Source of the DNA: Shewanella mangrovisoli
GTDB lineage: Bacteria; Pseudomonadota; Gammaproteobacteria; Enterobacterales; Shewanellaceae
DNA: 64,000 bases
NCBI RefSeq assembly: GCF_019457635.1
Contig: NZ_CP080412.1
Location: forward strand, 2,480,001-2,544,000
Direction of reading: 5' to 3'
Numbering within the stretch: the first letter of the stretch is position 1; each line of letters starts with the position of its first letter. Position numbers and translations under genes: made by a program. The notes under the pieces were generated by a model that saw only the letters and a program-made list of their open reading frames with translations, was not told the DNA's origin and ran no database searches. Positions 19,949 to 28,938 of the stretch are shown one piece after another.

Positions 19949-21117
19949 TAGCGAGTCTCCCCTATCATATCTGCAGCTAAGTCTTTGGTTTCGGCCTGTT
20001 TAAAGGCGCGGACATGGCGCAGTCCCCACATCATAAAACCGGTAATAGACATACCTGAAAGCACCAGCCCAAAGAAGAACCAAATCAATTTAGTCCAAAT
20101 GCCACCTAAGGTGCCGTAATGCAGCGGATCGGCAATATGCATTAAGGTTTGCATACCTGTCATGGTTTCTGGCGAGGTAGCGCTGGCGATTTCGCCGGTC
20201 CATGGGTTAATGCTGAGGCTATAGGAATATTGATCGTAAAAAATATGATCGCCACTACCGCTTAAATGGTACATATCCCGCTGATGCTCGGGCAGCATCA
20301 CATAGCTTGGCTGAAAATCGGGAAAACGCTGCTTGGCTAAACTTAAGGCCTCAGTAAAGGAGACATTAGCGCTTGGCAGTTGCGTATCACCAGCTTGCAT
20401 CAATGGCACTTGCTCGGCGGCGATCATAGGCGCATGGGATTCAATATCGATATCGGCATGCCAGAAGATGGCTTGGACTAAATACCACAGCCCTGTGAGG
20501 CTCATAATCGCGATAAACCAAATCGACCAGACGCCAGAGAGTTTATGCAGATCCGACAATAGAGTCTTCTTGCCTTGTGTTAGTCTAAGTTTTGGGGCAA
20601 AAAAGCTGCGCCAGAAACGTTTATAAACGATGAGTCCCGTTACCAATGAGGCGAGCATCAAAAGTGCCATAGAACACACAAGGTAATACCCCACGCTATA
20701 ACCGCTCTGCCAAGGGAACAACAGCCAACCATGTAATGAGCGCATAAAACCGATAAAGGTTAACCCTTCATTGATCTGCTGGATTTCGCCCGTATATTGA
20801 TTCACATAGGCGATGGCATAGGGTTTATCGGCATCGGTAAAGGTAATGGCATTGACTAAATAAGGCTCGAGGGTCATTGCCCCCATCACTTGCGCATTCG
20901 GATATGCCTTTTCGACCACCAGCATTAACTCGTCGACGGGTTTTGCGGGTAATTCGTTAGGATTAGTCGCACGAGCCGCTGGGTTGGTCAGCCAAGTCAA
21001 CTCATGACTCAACACGGCCACCGTGCCCGTTAAACAGATAAAACTGAATAAAATCCAGATGGGCAATGACACCCAACCGTGTAACATAAACCAGAAGCGA
21101 TTACTTATTTTCGCCAT
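19948..21117 (-). CDS. PepSY-associated TM protein (putative iron-related reductase/uptake)
   Basis: A 389-residue inner-membrane protein with the four-helix arrangement of the PepSY_TM family: TM near 10-35, a large periplasmic PepSY-type part, TM at about 145-165, the DLHKLSGVWSIWF segment at about 190-215, and a last TM near 345-365. Conserved membrane histidines (HGW, HEL, LHGW, LHKLSG) could bind haem. Members are often found with siderophore uptake genes and are thought to reduce or pass on ferric complexes. The probable Fur box upstream agrees with this. Substrate unknown. Confidence 0.85.
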   Translation of the reverse strand: MAKISNRFWFMLHGWVSLPIWILFSFICLTGTVAVLSHELTWLTNPAARATNPNELPAKPVDELMLVVEKAYPNAQVMGAMTLEPYLVNAITFTDADKPYAIAYVNQYTGEIQQINEGLTFIGFMRSLHGWLLFPWQSGYSVGYYLVCSMALLMLASLVTGLIVYKRFWRSFFAPKLRLTQGKKTLLSDLHKLSGVWSIWFIAIMSLTGLWYLVQAIFWHADIDIESHAPMIAAEQVPLMQAGDTQLPSANVSFTEALSLAKQRFPDFQPSYVMLPEHQRDMYHLSGSGDHIFYDQYSYSLSINPWTGEIASATSPETMTGMQTLMHIADPLHYGTLGGIWTKLIWFFFGLVLSGMSITGFMMWGLRHVRAFKQAETKDLAADMIGETR

Positions 21118-21165
21118 GGGGGATTGTTTCCTACCTCTTTTAGAATCCCAACAGTGTAAAGGTAA

Positions 21166-21180
21166 TGCGAATTGTTATCA
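21166..21180 (-). promoter_or_regulatory. Candidate Fur box upstream of the PepSY operon
   Basis: On the minus strand TGATAACAATTCGCA matches the 7-1-7 Fur consensus TGATAAT-N-ATTATCA at 11 of 14 positions, 49 bp before the start codon. Further TTATCAATA/TATTGATAA half sites lie just upstream (21186-21202), as is common in tandem Fur sites. Confidence 0.55.
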
Positions 21181-21319
21181 ATACAGCATATTGATAATAC
21201 GATAGGTTTATAAGATTTGTCACAAATTAGGCCGAGTTGCGCAATAGCTCGCAACTCGAATGCGGTCAATAATGCTTAAAGATCCCATCGATTAGGCTAA
21301 ACCAGAGAGTGATTTCACT

Positions 21320-22216
21320 ATGCATAAGGTATTCGTTACCCTCGTTTTTTTAACGTCTAGCTTCATTGTTCAAGCCAATACCATCAGTGCTGAGCAAGTC
21401 TCTGAGCAAGTACATCTTTTAAAAGGCATCGATTACGGCACCAATATTGGCCTGATATTGACGCAGGATGGTTTAGTGCTTATCGATCCTATGCCTGGGG
21501 ATGAACACTTAAGTGCTCTGGATGATGCGATTCAATCTCTCTATGTCAAACCCGTTAAATTCATCTTAAATACCCATGAACACGCCGATCATACCGGTGG
21601 TAATCAGCACTTTATCCAACAGGGCGCGCGCCTAGTGCCAACGCAAGACACAGTTCCATCACAAAATATACCGTCACAAAAAGTACCGTTGCAAAATACA
21701 GCCCAGATGCAGAACACGGTGGCAGCGCAAAAAACTGTGCCATTGCAATCCCTGATACCCGATATATTGGCCACCCAAGTATCATCCCATTCATCTGCCG
21801 ACTGGATTTATTTTCACCCTCAGAGCAACAGCTTGTTTGTTGGCGATATTGTCGATAACAGCTGGCACCCGACTTTTTATGCTGGTGGTCTTAGTGGATT
21901 TAATGGCGCCATTAACCATATTTTAGCCATAGGTAATGAGGACAGCCTTATCGTGCCTGGCCATGGTAAACCAAGTCATAAAGACTCGCTGCGCCGCTTT
22001 CAACAAAACACCAATGACTGGGTTCAACAAATCGAGTCGCTAATTGACTCAGGCAAGAGTGTGGAACAGATAACCCAACATCCACAGATCGCAGAGCTGG
22101 TTGCGTGCTTTAATCAGGAGGGAAAATCCCCTTTTCTGCCGCCAAAAGCCTTGAGGAAATTTATCGAACGTACCATTGCCGTGATAGAAAAAGAACGTCA
22201 AACATCGGGAAAATAA
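21320..22216 (+). CDS. Secreted metallo-beta-lactamase-fold hydrolase with a repetitive insertion
   Basis: A 298-residue protein with a signal peptide (cleavage near residue 19-20). Zinc ligands of the fold are all visible: HEHADH (H86, H88, D90, H91), H157, D176 in VGD, and H215 in PGHG. It is thus probably a periplasmic binuclear zinc hydrolase. Similarity to true class B carbapenemases is only at motif level; SoxH/quinoprotein-relay-type proteins are equally possible, so no substrate is given. Residues ~107-145 form an unusual low-complexity Gln/Val/Pro insertion between the second and third ligand groups. Divergent from the PepSY operon. Confidence 0.8.
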   Translation: MHKVFVTLVFLTSSFIVQANTISAEQVSEQVHLLKGIDYGTNIGLILTQDGLVLIDPMPGDEHLSALDDAIQSLYVKPVKFILNTHEHADHTGGNQHFIQQGARLVPTQDTVPSQNIPSQKVPLQNTAQMQNTVAAQKTVPLQSLIPDILATQVSSHSSADWIYFHPQSNSLFVGDIVDNSWHPTFYAGGLSGFNGAINHILAIGNEDSLIVPGHGKPSHKDSLRRFQQNTNDWVQQIESLIDSGKSVEQITQHPQIAELVACFNQEGKSPFLPPKALRKFIERTIAVIEKERQTSGK

Positions 22217-22508
22217 CAGATAAGTACTATTTTGAGGACGAAAGTTCATAGCTAGAGTTTACAAAACAAAGGCTCCAACAGCTTAGCGGGCAATACCACT
22301 CGCAACTTAATAGCCCTCACCCCCAAATACATCAACCTACGCTTGAGGAGATTAACTGGGGAGAAAAACCGAAACGAAAACGGTCTAACGTACTGTTATT
22401 ATGAAATTTTATTAATTATCTTGCCTGTCGCTTCAGGGGAATAATTCTTTAGTCAAAACAGAAGATCCGCTACAATACCCATCTTTGTTTTAAAGAGTCC
22501 TTGCGAGT
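22217..22508. other. Intergenic region before the 317-residue hypothetical gene
   Basis: About 290 bp with no coding frame I trust. A TACAAT -10-like hexamer at 22471-22476 lies 33 bp before the next start and could belong to its promoter; the -35 region is poor. No terminator-like hairpin seen. Confidence 0.3.
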
Positions 22509-23462
22509 ATGTCCTATCCACAGCCCTTAGCCGATGCGCCTCAGTCCCATACGCATATGCACCGTCAATTGGCTGAGCCACAACCTAGGATTTGCCTTCG
22601 CACACTCGCAGAGCAACTTAAGCTTGAGCAAGTGACCATTATTGGCAATGCCTCTGGCGAGTGGCAGCCCGCGGCCGAAGGCCTCACCTTTATCTTTAAT
22701 GGCACGCAGTGGTCGCAGCAGAATGCTCCCCAAAGCCAAGTCGTCAATATTGCCAATGGCGGCTTTGCTGAGTCGCAGTATGCCTTTGAAGTTCAAGGTC
22801 ATTCGCAAGCTGTGCAACTGGCGAAAGCATTAACACAAGTCGCTACCGATCTCACCGCATCCCTTGGTTGTTGGCCATCCTCAGGCTTAACGACAGTTGT
22901 GCTCATGCTGCAATTGGCAAATCACGTACAGGTTCAACGCATGTCGCTGTTGCCAAGCTTACAGCGCAGTATTGAACTACCGGAGACACTCCATTTACCC
23001 TGCATGGTGCATAACTGGCTAGGGGAAAGAAGAATCGCAAAGACGCTGCAGTGTGAACGCTTAGATTGGGCTGAGTTTACATTGATGCCTTGGGAGCCAA
23101 TGTCCAAGGACTGTGAAACAGATGAAGTCAGTGAAACCGATAGCAGTGAAAATAAACAAACTTTATGTGAGGATCTCTTCGAACAGCTGGAATTACTCAG
23201 ACAATCCAACCTCGCCCCAAGTGTAAGCGAGGAGATGAAACAAACGCTACGTCACCACTTAGCGACCCTTGCACACACGCCTTATGAGATTTGGCAACAA
23301 TGTGCCGATCACAGCAAGCTAAAAGCGAGCGAGCCCTTATTCTTTAATCATCTTCCCGAAAGCCAAGCGAGCCCTTGGTACCTGATGGATTATCACGCCT
23401 CGCAATATCTCGATGCGATTCGTCACCAGCTCGCCTACTGTCGGCAGCAACTCGCAGACTAA
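22509..23462 (+). CDS. Conserved hypothetical protein, 317 residues
   Basis: A soluble protein without signal peptide or membrane segment. The N-terminal half alternates beta-rich and glycine-containing stretches; a short acidic Ser/Glu linker (about 200-215) precedes a helical C-terminal part ending in Trp/Tyr/His-rich sequence. I recognise no domain and give no function. It is convergent with the CLCA_X-like gene, whose stop lies 11 bp away. Confidence 0.7.
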   Translation: MSYPQPLADAPQSHTHMHRQLAEPQPRICLRTLAEQLKLEQVTIIGNASGEWQPAAEGLTFIFNGTQWSQQNAPQSQVVNIANGGFAESQYAFEVQGHSQAVQLAKALTQVATDLTASLGCWPSSGLTTVVLMLQLANHVQVQRMSLLPSLQRSIELPETLHLPCMVHNWLGERRIAKTLQCERLDWAEFTLMPWEPMSKDCETDEVSETDSSENKQTLCEDLFEQLELLRQSNLAPSVSEEMKQTLRHHLATLAHTPYEIWQQCADHSKLKASEPLFFNHLPESQASPWYLMDYHASQYLDAIRHQLAYCRQQLAD

Positions 23463-23472
23463 CCAAGTCAGC

Positions 23473-24255
23473 TTATCCCGCTTTCCCTAACGCCATGCCT
23501 AATGGCTCAAAGTAGGCAATCAAAGCATTTAAGATACGTTGCCTATGCTGTTCATCGGGATAAGCCCCTTCCTTCGCTAACGCAGAATAGCGCGTACCAG
23601 AGACTAAGTAGGGATTTTGGATCCCATGATAGGATTCGATGCAAGCTTCAAACGCGCGAGCCATCATTTCCGTCGGTTTAGCAAAATACTGCGCGCCATA
23701 GCGTTTATCCAAGGCTATGGCGCGGCGCACATAATCGCTTGGCTCCAAATTGTCCTCGGAGAGTAATGTCACCCGAAAAATTTCGGCCAACCGCTGATTG
23801 AGCGGATGCTCGATAAGTGGCAGATCCGCAAGCCAGAGATCGCTGGCGCACTTAAAACGCCCCGAGACTCGCGAAAACGCCTTGGGCGCAACATAATGGT
23901 CAAAGGCATGCCAAAACTCATGGGCCAGCGCTCCAGCACCCGCATTTTTGGCTAACGCCAGCTCTCGCGCCCCTGGCGCATAGTGAGCCTGCACGCCCTT
24001 TTGTCCACCATGGCCAAAGGCAAGGCTTAGAGTTTGCCTCAACCCTAAAGTCAACGGCGGTAAATTGAGGATAAAGGCAAGATCTGCCAGCGAATCAAAC
24101 ACTAAATTCGCGGCAATTAACGATTCCTCCCGCGTGACCCAACGCCCCACGCGCACATGGCTAAAGCCAAAGGTTTGCTTTACATCCAGAAAGGTCATTT
24201 GCACCCCGAAGCGATAATCGGGGCCATGGCGGGTATATTGCTGATGGAGTAACAC
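23473..24255 (-). CDS. CLCA_X family protein with HExxH motif
   Basis: A 260-residue protein with a zinc-metallopeptidase-like HEFWHAFDHY motif (H112, E113, H116, with a further H120). The sequence corresponds to what databases name CLCA_X family in Shewanella and Vibrio, and the motif is shared with phage-linked LPD1-type domains. No signal peptide or membrane segment, so it appears cytoplasmic. Peptidase activity is plausible but unproven; a third ligand may come from the ALAHE or later E-rich helices (e.g. around 180-205). Monocistronic. Confidence 0.7.
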   Translation of the reverse strand: MLLHQQYTRHGPDYRFGVQMTFLDVKQTFGFSHVRVGRWVTREESLIAANLVFDSLADLAFILNLPPLTLGLRQTLSLAFGHGGQKGVQAHYAPGARELALAKNAGAGALAHEFWHAFDHYVAPKAFSRVSGRFKCASDLWLADLPLIEHPLNQRLAEIFRVTLLSEDNLEPSDYVRRAIALDKRYGAQYFAKPTEMMARAFEACIESYHGIQNPYLVSGTRYSALAKEGAYPDEQHRQRILNALIAYFEPLGMALGKAG

Positions 24256-24349
24256 TATCGGTTAAAGTCGTGGGTGAACATAGTATGGAAGTGATTCTAT
24301 GTGAAAGCGGAATCGATTTATAGCTTCACAGACAACAATCTTACTTCTA

Positions 24350-26275
24350 TTAAACCACCGCTAATTTGCTAAAGAATACTTCTAGGCTAAAGGGCTTTTG
24401 CATAAAAATCACCTCAGGGAACTGTGCCAAATCACGGATCTCGTGGCGATCATTCGCTGATAGCATAAAGAACTGACATGCCCAAGAATCCTCAGCTTGG
24501 GCGATAACCATTTGCTTGATTAAGGCCAACCCGTCCGTATCCTTTAAGCGGTAATCTACAATCACGATAGACGGTCGCTGGGTGCTAAATAATCTTAAAG
24601 CCTCTTCAGCCCTATCAGCACTGTGAATATGCGAAAAATGCGACTCGAGCGCACTACGGCAAATCTCAAGATTAAATAAATTATCGTCAACCAAAAGTAA
24701 TGACTGCTGTGCATAGTGATTTGTTGGCACAGGCACCCCGCAATGCAATTGACAGGGAAAGCGCAACAGTACGGTAGTGCCTTGCCCTTCCTGGCTGCGT
24801 AAACGTAATTTCCCACCTATCTGCTCTAATAAGCGCTTACAGGTATATAACCCAAGCCCCATTCCTGATATGCCGTGACTTGATACCGATTGATGATTAA
24901 AGGGCTCATCCAAAGCCTGTTTTGCCCGCCAAGACATGCCTTCACCAAAATCGCGGATTAATATCCTTAACATGGGGGAAGTCGAGACTTGTAGCGATGA
25001 CATGGGCAAATCCATATAACAATGCACTTGCTCGCCAGTACTGTATTTAAAGGCATTATTAATAATATTAGTAATGAGTTGGAACAGTTTAGTGCCATCC
25101 AGCACCAGCCAGTCCGGTAAGGTATCACTAATGGTCACACTAAGGGTTTTACCTGAGGTGCTATTAAAAGCTCGATAGTATTCTTGAATACGCTCGACAT
25201 ATTCCCTTAGGTTCACAGGATGTTGGTCAAGCTGTAGCTTTCCCACCTCAGCCTTACTGTAATTTAAGGTATTTTCGGCAACTGAATAGAGTAAATTCGC
25301 TGACCAGATCATTTTATCGACGATAGTACTTAATGCTTTATCCCCTCCTTGCTCTACATAGTGCAACCTTAATTGCGCTTCCTGTCGCGAGAGGGTTTTC
25401 TTTAACAGCTTGCTATAACCGAGTAACGCGTTAATTGGTGTTCGGATCTCGTGGTTAATACTGGCGAGTAACGCTAACTTAGAGCGGTTTTCGCACTCAA
25501 TACGTTGTACCACTTGTCGATGCTTCGCTTTAACAAACCACAGCACTGAAAATGCCAGCCCGAGCGACGCAATAGAAAGGATAATCACCAAGATTTCAAT
25601 CACTTCTGCACGAGGAACTTGGTAGTAAACCTGTAGATTAAATTGAGTCTGATATTCGCTCAGTACCACAAACTGCTCATCGGAATAAGTAAATAGCCGC
25701 CAAAAGCCCACAGCAGGAGGCTTGTCACAGGCTGAACTTCGCACTATCGAGTGCTCAAATTGATAGGTAACGCAAATGTTCTGTTCCAGATCGATGCGGG
25801 TCAAAATCCTTTTTTGCGAGATGGCATAGATAAGATACGGCATGTTAGGTTCATCAATCTTAAGGGAGACGAGGAGATAATCCATTAATTGAGCCTGTAG
25901 CTCGCCTTGCTCAGTGCGATGCAGTTGTAGTCGTTGCAATTCGGAGAGTCGAGAAGGATCCGAGAGATACGCAAGTTGAAGATCCGGCCTTAAGGTAAAA
26001 GCCAGCGCCGATTTTATCATCAATAGATCCTTAGCAAAGATTTCAAACTCTTGGGGTGACACCGCCTCAGAGGCATGAAAAAACGATCTGAGCGCATCCA
26101 GCATTATGCGATGCTGTAAAAACATATCCTGGGATGAGGCGAATACTGCTTGAGCTTTTTTTTGATAAACCGCTTTAAACTCGTGGGTTGTATGGGCCAG
26201 AGTCAAACAAATCAGTAGCAAGGTAACCAGTAATCCCGTTAACAAATGAATGCTCGGAGTATATTTACTGCCCAT
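24350..26275 (-). CDS. Hybrid histidine kinase with CHASE-like sensor and REC domain
   Basis: Two membrane segments flank a periplasmic domain (about 35-225) with a CHASE-like pattern (LDALRSFFHASEAVSPQEFE). Then come HisKA with the H box NHEIRTPINALLG (phosphorylated His at residue 275 of this start), the HATPase domain with N box NIINNAFKYS, DFGEGMS and GMGLGLYTCKR, and a C-terminal REC domain with VIVDYRLKD carrying the phospho-acceptor. I use the ATG at 26275 because a GGGAGGA site precedes it; the frame is open to a TTG at 26293. It is the last gene of an overlapping operon and would pass phosphate through the HPt-like protein to the REC-EAL protein. Confidence 0.9.
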   Translation of the reverse strand: MGSKYTPSIHLLTGLLVTLLLICLTLAHTTHEFKAVYQKKAQAVFASSQDMFLQHRIMLDALRSFFHASEAVSPQEFEIFAKDLLMIKSALAFTLRPDLQLAYLSDPSRLSELQRLQLHRTEQGELQAQLMDYLLVSLKIDEPNMPYLIYAISQKRILTRIDLEQNICVTYQFEHSIVRSSACDKPPAVGFWRLFTYSDEQFVVLSEYQTQFNLQVYYQVPRAEVIEILVIILSIASLGLAFSVLWFVKAKHRQVVQRIECENRSKLALLASINHEIRTPINALLGYSKLLKKTLSRQEAQLRLHYVEQGGDKALSTIVDKMIWSANLLYSVAENTLNYSKAEVGKLQLDQHPVNLREYVERIQEYYRAFNSTSGKTLSVTISDTLPDWLVLDGTKLFQLITNIINNAFKYSTGEQVHCYMDLPMSSLQVSTSPMLRILIRDFGEGMSWRAKQALDEPFNHQSVSSHGISGMGLGLYTCKRLLEQIGGKLRLRSQEGQGTTVLLRFPCQLHCGVPVPTNHYAQQSLLLVDDNLFNLEICRSALESHFSHIHSADRAEEALRLFSTQRPSIVIVDYRLKDTDGLALIKQMVIAQAEDSWACQFFMLSANDRHEIRDLAQFPEVIFMQKPFSLEVFFSKLAVV

Positions 26276-26573
26276 GGTTTTCCTCCCGAACAACCTTAAG
26301 CAATAGCCTGACTCGCGCCAACAAGGGGTCGACGGATGTTATGCTTGGGACGGATAAGATCTCGTGTAAGGCGAGACAACTGGTTATACCTAAAAAACTA
26401 TGTTTAAGTTCAGCAATACTCTCATCTAAAGTGAGTTGCATCAGTTGATGATGTAAACAGTCAAGTTCAGTGAGTAAGGCTCGCCTAAGCACTTGCTGTT
26501 GAACGGGGGAGTATTGGCTCATAAAAACCCATACTGCCCGCCGTACTTGAGGCTCCAATACATCACTGTGCAT
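26265..26573 (-). CDS. Stand-alone HPt-like phosphotransfer protein (102 residues)
   Basis: A small all-helical protein. The segment around H58 (LKHSFLGITSCLALHEI) fits the HPt pattern H-x3-G-x4-L, although the usual lysine two residues after the His (HxLKG) is replaced. Size and helix pattern also suit HPt. Its position between a hybrid kinase and a response regulator, overlapping both (11 bp at each end counting from the chosen starts), makes a phosphorelay intermediate the natural reading. The HPt call is mine from motif and context and needs a profile search; helical unknown is the alternative. Confidence 0.6.
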   Translation of the reverse strand: MHSDVLEPQVRRAVWVFMSQYSPVQQQVLRRALLTELDCLHHQLMQLTLDESIAELKHSFLGITSCLALHEILSVPSITSVDPLLARVRLLLKVVREENHGQ

Positions 26574-27765
26574 GCATTAATTCGCCCTGATATTGGCCTA
26601 TCCAGTCAATAAGATATCGACCTTCAATGGGAGGGCTATACAAATAGCCTTGTGCCACATCACATCCTAGGGCAGTCAAAATAGCCGCAATGGCCGCTGT
26701 TTCTACCCCCTCAGCGACCACTTTGACATGCATCTTCTGCGCAAGGGCAATGGTTGACTCAACAATCAGATAATGTTGATGATTGATATCCATATCAGAG
26801 ACAAAACTTTTATCGATTTTGATTTCTTTAAACGGAATAGCATCGAGGCGATCGTAGGTGGAATAGCTTTTGCCAAAATCATCGAGGGAAATATCAATAT
26901 TGTTAATAATCAGCCGTGCAATTGAATTAAGCACTCTATCCTGATTGATGATCTCTTGGGATTCAGTCAACTCTAACATCAACCGAATACCATCATGGTT
27001 ACGGCTCGATTCAATAATGTATTCAATCAACTCATCACAGGTAAGATCGTCGGCAGTAATATTAATCGATAGCGAATACTTGGCTAATAGAGGCTGACGT
27101 AACCAACATTGCAACGCTTGAGAAATCACCATACGAGTGAAAACGCTATTTAGGCCCTGCTGATTGATTAAGGGTAAAAACGCATCGGGATAAATATACC
27201 CATGATGACGGTCGCACAGTCGCGATAACACCTCAAACCCCATGATTTCTTGGGTAGTTAAATTAATTTTAGGCTGATAACAGAGGATCAACTGCTCATC
27301 TTTAAGTAGTTGCTGTACATTAATATTTGCATGCCGGTGACGTCGATTGGCCTGATTGTCTGGCTCACTATCTTCGGCTTCCGTTGCCAGCAATGGGGTT
27401 AAGATATCGCTCGCATTAACAGGTTTGGCAAACACGCCAACCAAGTTAAGTCTCAGGGTATGAATAATGCAATCAACCAATTCCAGTGTGCGTTTATCGG
27501 AGGAACTGATCACCGCAATAGGCACAGTCAGCCAACGAGGCGTTGTCGCCAGCATGTTAATGACGGCGATACCATCCCCCTGCTCCATTTTTAAATCGAT
27601 AATCACCAAGTCGAGTGACACATCCAGCGCCATCAGCAACTCTATTCCTTGATTGCCATTACTCGCCTCATAAATATGGATATCGTCCTCAGCTAAATAC
27701 CGATGAATATCTGCTTTGAGCGTCTCACGGATAAATTTTTGATCATCGATGATGAGTATATTCAT
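26563..27765 (-). CDS. REC-EAL response regulator, probable c-di-GMP phosphodiesterase
   Basis: A 400-residue two-domain protein. REC (1-120) has the acidic pair D7-D8, phospho-acceptor D57 and K114. The EAL domain (150-395) has EVL (178-180), SINITADDL, LELTES, DDFGKSYS, KIDKSF and AEGVE, so all catalytic residues are in place and hydrolysis of c-di-GMP to pGpG is expected. There is no HTH domain, unlike VieA. Its ATG overlaps the upstream HTH gene's stop (ATGA) and its end overlaps the HPt-like gene by 11 bp. AGGGACC is the ribosome binding site. Confidence 0.92.
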   Translation of the reverse strand: MNILIIDDQKFIRETLKADIHRYLAEDDIHIYEASNGNQGIELLMALDVSLDLVIIDLKMEQGDGIAVINMLATTPRWLTVPIAVISSSDKRTLELVDCIIHTLRLNLVGVFAKPVNASDILTPLLATEAEDSEPDNQANRRHRHANINVQQLLKDEQLILCYQPKINLTTQEIMGFEVLSRLCDRHHGYIYPDAFLPLINQQGLNSVFTRMVISQALQCWLRQPLLAKYSLSINITADDLTCDELIEYIIESSRNHDGIRLMLELTESQEIINQDRVLNSIARLIINNIDISLDDFGKSYSTYDRLDAIPFKEIKIDKSFVSDMDINHQHYLIVESTIALAQKMHVKVVAEGVETAAIAAILTALGCDVAQGYLYSPPIEGRYLIDWIGQYQGELMHAQ

Positions 27766-28742
27766 ATGCTGGTCCCTAACTGCATAAAGAAAACGGGATC
27801 GATTGTCTGTGACTTAGCCGAAGGAATGACAGACAATTTCAGCAAATTTCGATTCGCCATCACTTCGGTTCGACTTGCAAAAAATGAGTAATTTTTTAAG
27901 GGTTTATGATAGTTATCTAAGGTTCGGATCTTAAAAAGCGGTAATTTAAACTGCGTGAGTTTACGCTTTAAGGCTTCATCACAAATGCTAAAACTTAAGT
28001 ACTTGATCGAGCGACTTAAGGCCATCTTATGGAGGTAAACAGACATCATGTAGTTCTCAATATGTGGCGTCACCCCAAAGGATGAAAACACCATCAAGGT
28101 ATCGGGAATCGACTGGGAGTGATGGCCAATGACTTCGAATAAATCCACCTCGTCGTTCATAAATTCGAGCGCAACCTTAGCCTGAGTGCGGCAAAACAGA
28201 CTATGCCCCACGATCTGCTCACCAAAACTAAAGGCGACCACCAGCGATAATCCGCAAATGAAGGGCTGAGTTAATTGACGATTCGTCAAGGAAAGCCGTG
28301 GATTACTCTCATAAACCAAGCTCAACTGCAGCAAGGTCATAAAGTTGTCATCCTGGCTATCAATAAACTCGACGCGATAGGGTTTATTTCGATAGTAAGG
28401 ATGTTCACTACGCTCGATACTGGACTCAAATAAATTGATCAGTGATAAGCCTTCATGGATAAAAGTTTTATCTTCACGATAAATATCAAATAGTTCAGAG
28501 CCAAAAATTTCGACAATTTCCGCTTGTTTGGCCAATGAGGGAATATTCACCCCGCGTTCCCAGCGGCTGATAGTGATGGCATCTAAGGTATCGAACAAAC
28601 AACTCTTTTGCCGTAGCAGGCAACATAGCTCTTCCTGAGACAACTGGTTTTCAGTGCGAGTGTGTTTTAAGAAATTGGAGAATGTCTGTGCACTTGTTTT
28701 GCTTGGATAGGAGATAGGCGTACAAATCATAACGTGTTCCAT
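27762..28742 (-). CDS. XRE-type HTH protein with a C-terminal domain of unknown, possibly GNAT-like, fold
   Basis: Residues 20-85 form a Cro/CI-type helix-turn-helix (LSQEELCCLLRQ ... ITISRWERG). The remaining ~240 residues alternate strands and helices (FICGLSLVVAFSFGEQIVGHSLF, then DTLMVFSSFGVTP, VYLHKMALSRSIKYLSFSI) in an order that recalls acyltransferases, but I cannot name the family. The start codon at 28742 lies inside the preceding small gene; the overlap is 92 bp and must be at least about 30 bp because the HTH helix 1 is already in it. Probably the operon's transcription regulator or a DNA-binding enzyme. Confidence 0.75.
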   Translation of the reverse strand: MEHVMICTPISYPSKTSAQTFSNFLKHTRTENQLSQEELCCLLRQKSCLFDTLDAITISRWERGVNIPSLAKQAEIVEIFGSELFDIYREDKTFIHEGLSLINLFESSIERSEHPYYRNKPYRVEFIDSQDDNFMTLLQLSLVYESNPRLSLTNRQLTQPFICGLSLVVAFSFGEQIVGHSLFCRTQAKVALEFMNDEVDLFEVIGHHSQSIPDTLMVFSSFGVTPHIENYMMSVYLHKMALSRSIKYLSFSICDEALKRKLTQFKLPLFKIRTLDNYHKPLKNYSFFASRTEVMANRNLLKLSVIPSAKSQTIDPVFFMQLGTSI

Positions 28743-28887
28743 CAGTCTTTTTTATTTTCTCAAGCAGCTCCATATATGTCTCATGGTTCACATCATCTAT
28801 TGGCTCTGGATGTCTTAGGGTATAAATAATCCAAATGCGTTGCTGTTCTTCCACAAAATAGAGTCCCGTGATTTTCTCTTCTTGCAT
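28651..28887 (-). CDS. Small protein (78 residues) at the head of the phosphorelay operon
   Basis: A small acidic protein (MQEEKITGLYFVEEQQRIWI...) with no membrane segment. The ATG at 28887 has a GGAGG site 7-8 nt upstream, much better than the ATG at 28902 or the open frame up to 29058. I do not recognise it. Its last 92 bp also encode the first residues of the HTH protein in another frame, so both proteins need this DNA. Position at the operon's front suggests a partner or toxin/antitoxin-like control protein, but this is a guess. Confidence 0.6.
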   Translation of the reverse strand: MQEEKITGLYFVEEQQRIWIIYTLRHPEPIDDVNHETYMELLEKIKKTDGTRYDLYAYLLSKQNKCTDILQFLKTHSH

Positions 28888-28938
28888 CACTTGTCCCTCC
28901 ATTTGCTCCGAGTCGTAACCATGCGTTTGCCACAGGAA

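Noticed and set aside
21320..22216. Carbapenemase (class B beta-lactamase) call
   Set aside because: Zinc ligands alone are common to many hydrolases of the fold; the D176 ligand and the inserted loop do not point to B1 enzymes.
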